Origin: Girardinichthys multiradiatus
Taxonomy: Eukaryota > Chordata > Actinopteri > Cyprinodontiformes > Goodeidae
Direction: 5' to 3'
NCBI RefSeq assembly: GCF_021462225.1
Contig: NC_061811.1
Coordinates: 9,077,663-9,141,662 of the forward strand
Length of the DNA stretch: 64,000 nucleotides
In this document: positions 62,950 to 64,000 of the stretch, piece after piece
Position numbering within the stretch: position 1 is the stretch's first letter
Layout of the letters: every line of letters starts with the position of its first letter
Made by a program: the position numbers and the translations under genes
The notes under the pieces: model-generated
What the model saw: only the letters and a program-made list of their open reading frames with translations
Told to the model about the DNA's origin: nothing
The model's database searches: none

Positions 62950-64000
62950 AAATTTCAGGTAAAATGTAAATATTAAAAAAATAAGAACCTCAACATGTAT
63001 TTCCATTTAAAAAGTCTAAAAATCTGATCAGGTGCACACAAGTAGAACATCATTACTCAGGATTCTGAAGGTTTGCCCTGTTTAAACCTCAAGCATTTAG
63101 TTTTATGAGCTCTTGACTGTTGAAGTAAAAGTTAGCACCATGTGTTGGTCCAAAGAGCTGTCTGGGGCCATCAGGTAGAAGATTAAAGCAGCTTGTGTGT
63201 TTTGGAGCAGATTTAGAACTGCCATCAAGCCCAGGACTGGACATCCAAGCAAGTTCATCCTAAAAGCAGATCACAAGATGCTAAAAGAAGTCTCCAAAAT
63301 TCCTAAACTGTCATCATTGCGCCTACTACTGGTCCCTTGATGACATTTTATTTTGCTGCTGTTAATATTAAATCGGACGCATCCACAATCAGAAGGAAAC
63401 TGCACAAGTTTAACTTTAATGGGAGGTTTGCATTGAGGAGACCTTTGTTCTCAAAGTAGAACATGAAGATCAGACCAACATTTGCCAGAGAGAACATAGA
63501 CAAAGACCAGAACTTCTGATAATGTTCTTTGGACACATGACTCTAAATTTGATTTATTTGGACAGCAGAACAGAAGATATTTTTGATGTAGACCAAAACT
63601 TTAATTCCAGGAGAAGAATCTAATTTCTGCTGTAAAGCATAACAGTGGAAGTGTCATGCTAGGGATACTTTGCTGCAGCAGAACCTGGTCAGCTCACCAT
63701 CATAAAATTGACCATGAATTCTACCGTGGATCAGAGGGTGTTTGAAAAAAATGTGAAAATAGCTGGAAAAATATTGTCCAGTGCTGAAGCAGAACTGGAC
63801 TCTGTAGCATGGCAATGACCCAAACCATACCAGGAAAGCCACCAAGAACTGGCTGAGAACGAAGAAAACCAAGTCTGGGCTGAGACAAACCCCATATTTT
63901 CATCTCATAGAGATGCTGTGGAGCCACTTAATGATGGATGAATATGGAAAGAAAACCTAAACATCTTACAGCTTAAAGTGAGGTATGATGCCAGAGTCTG
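62950..64000 (+). mobile_element. Tc1-like fossil running off the window edge
   Basis: GGACTGGACATCCAAGCAAG, GCAGATCACAAGATGCTAAA and, near 63,760, GCTGGAAAAATATTGTCCAG follow + strand transposase order of the 6.1-6.8 kb family. GAGATGCTGTGGAGCCACTT is the C-terminal part. The right end is beyond the window. Confidence 0.65.

Noticed and set aside
1..64000. CRISPR arrays, operons, ribosomal or transfer RNA genes
   Set aside because: None seen. The only tRNA-like promoter text belongs to the SINE at 16.9 kb, which cannot fold as a full tRNA by eye.

Overview
This window looks like ray-finned fish genomic DNA, most probably a percomorph. Two vertebrate-type genes have long intron-split coding sequences with canonical GT-AG junctions. 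Everything around them is full of teleost-style mobile DNA: many Tc1/mariner fossils, a 5'-truncated LINE with a TTCTGA tail, a tRNA-like SINE, hAT-like miniature elements and retroviral LTRs. There are no prokaryotic features such as operons or CRISPR arrays. I cannot name the species from sequence alone.

Layout. (1) 1-25,250, + strand: the C-terminal ~60% of unc79, a subunit of the NALCN sodium-leak channel complex. I trace 25 coding exons from 684 to 24,853. They total 4,737 nt, and every exon phase joins without a break into 1,578 codons plus a stop. The 5' part of the gene lies left of the window. (2) 25,250-33,700: intergenic, with a Tc1 remnant, a LINE of ~2.6 kb (27,808-30,388) and another Tc1 remnant. 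(3) 33,747-56,897, - strand: complete prima1, the proline-rich membrane anchor of acetylcholinesterase. It has four short coding exons (155 aa) spread over 23 kb. A CpG-rich block at ~57.2-57.5 kb is the likely promoter. (4) 57.5-64.0 kb: upstream flank with no recognisable gene, mostly Tc1 fossils and a solo LTR.

unc79 (+) and prima1 (-) converge, as I recall for UNC79 and PRIMA1 in mammals. Both are neuronal membrane-complex genes. The large prima1 introns act as a trap for transposons.

The most unusual structures are: a retroviral insertion at 39,485-42,396 whose two nearly identical LTRs face opposite directions yet share outer ATAT flanks; an inverted pair of DD36E Tc1-like elements that bracket the transmembrane exon of prima1; a Tc1 copy whose transposase appears broken by one TGA; and two possible alternative-splicing units in unc79 (a 150-nt phase-matched exon and a 108-nt stop-free intron-like segment). 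I did not find a clearly new gene system; the novelty here is in mobile-element architecture.
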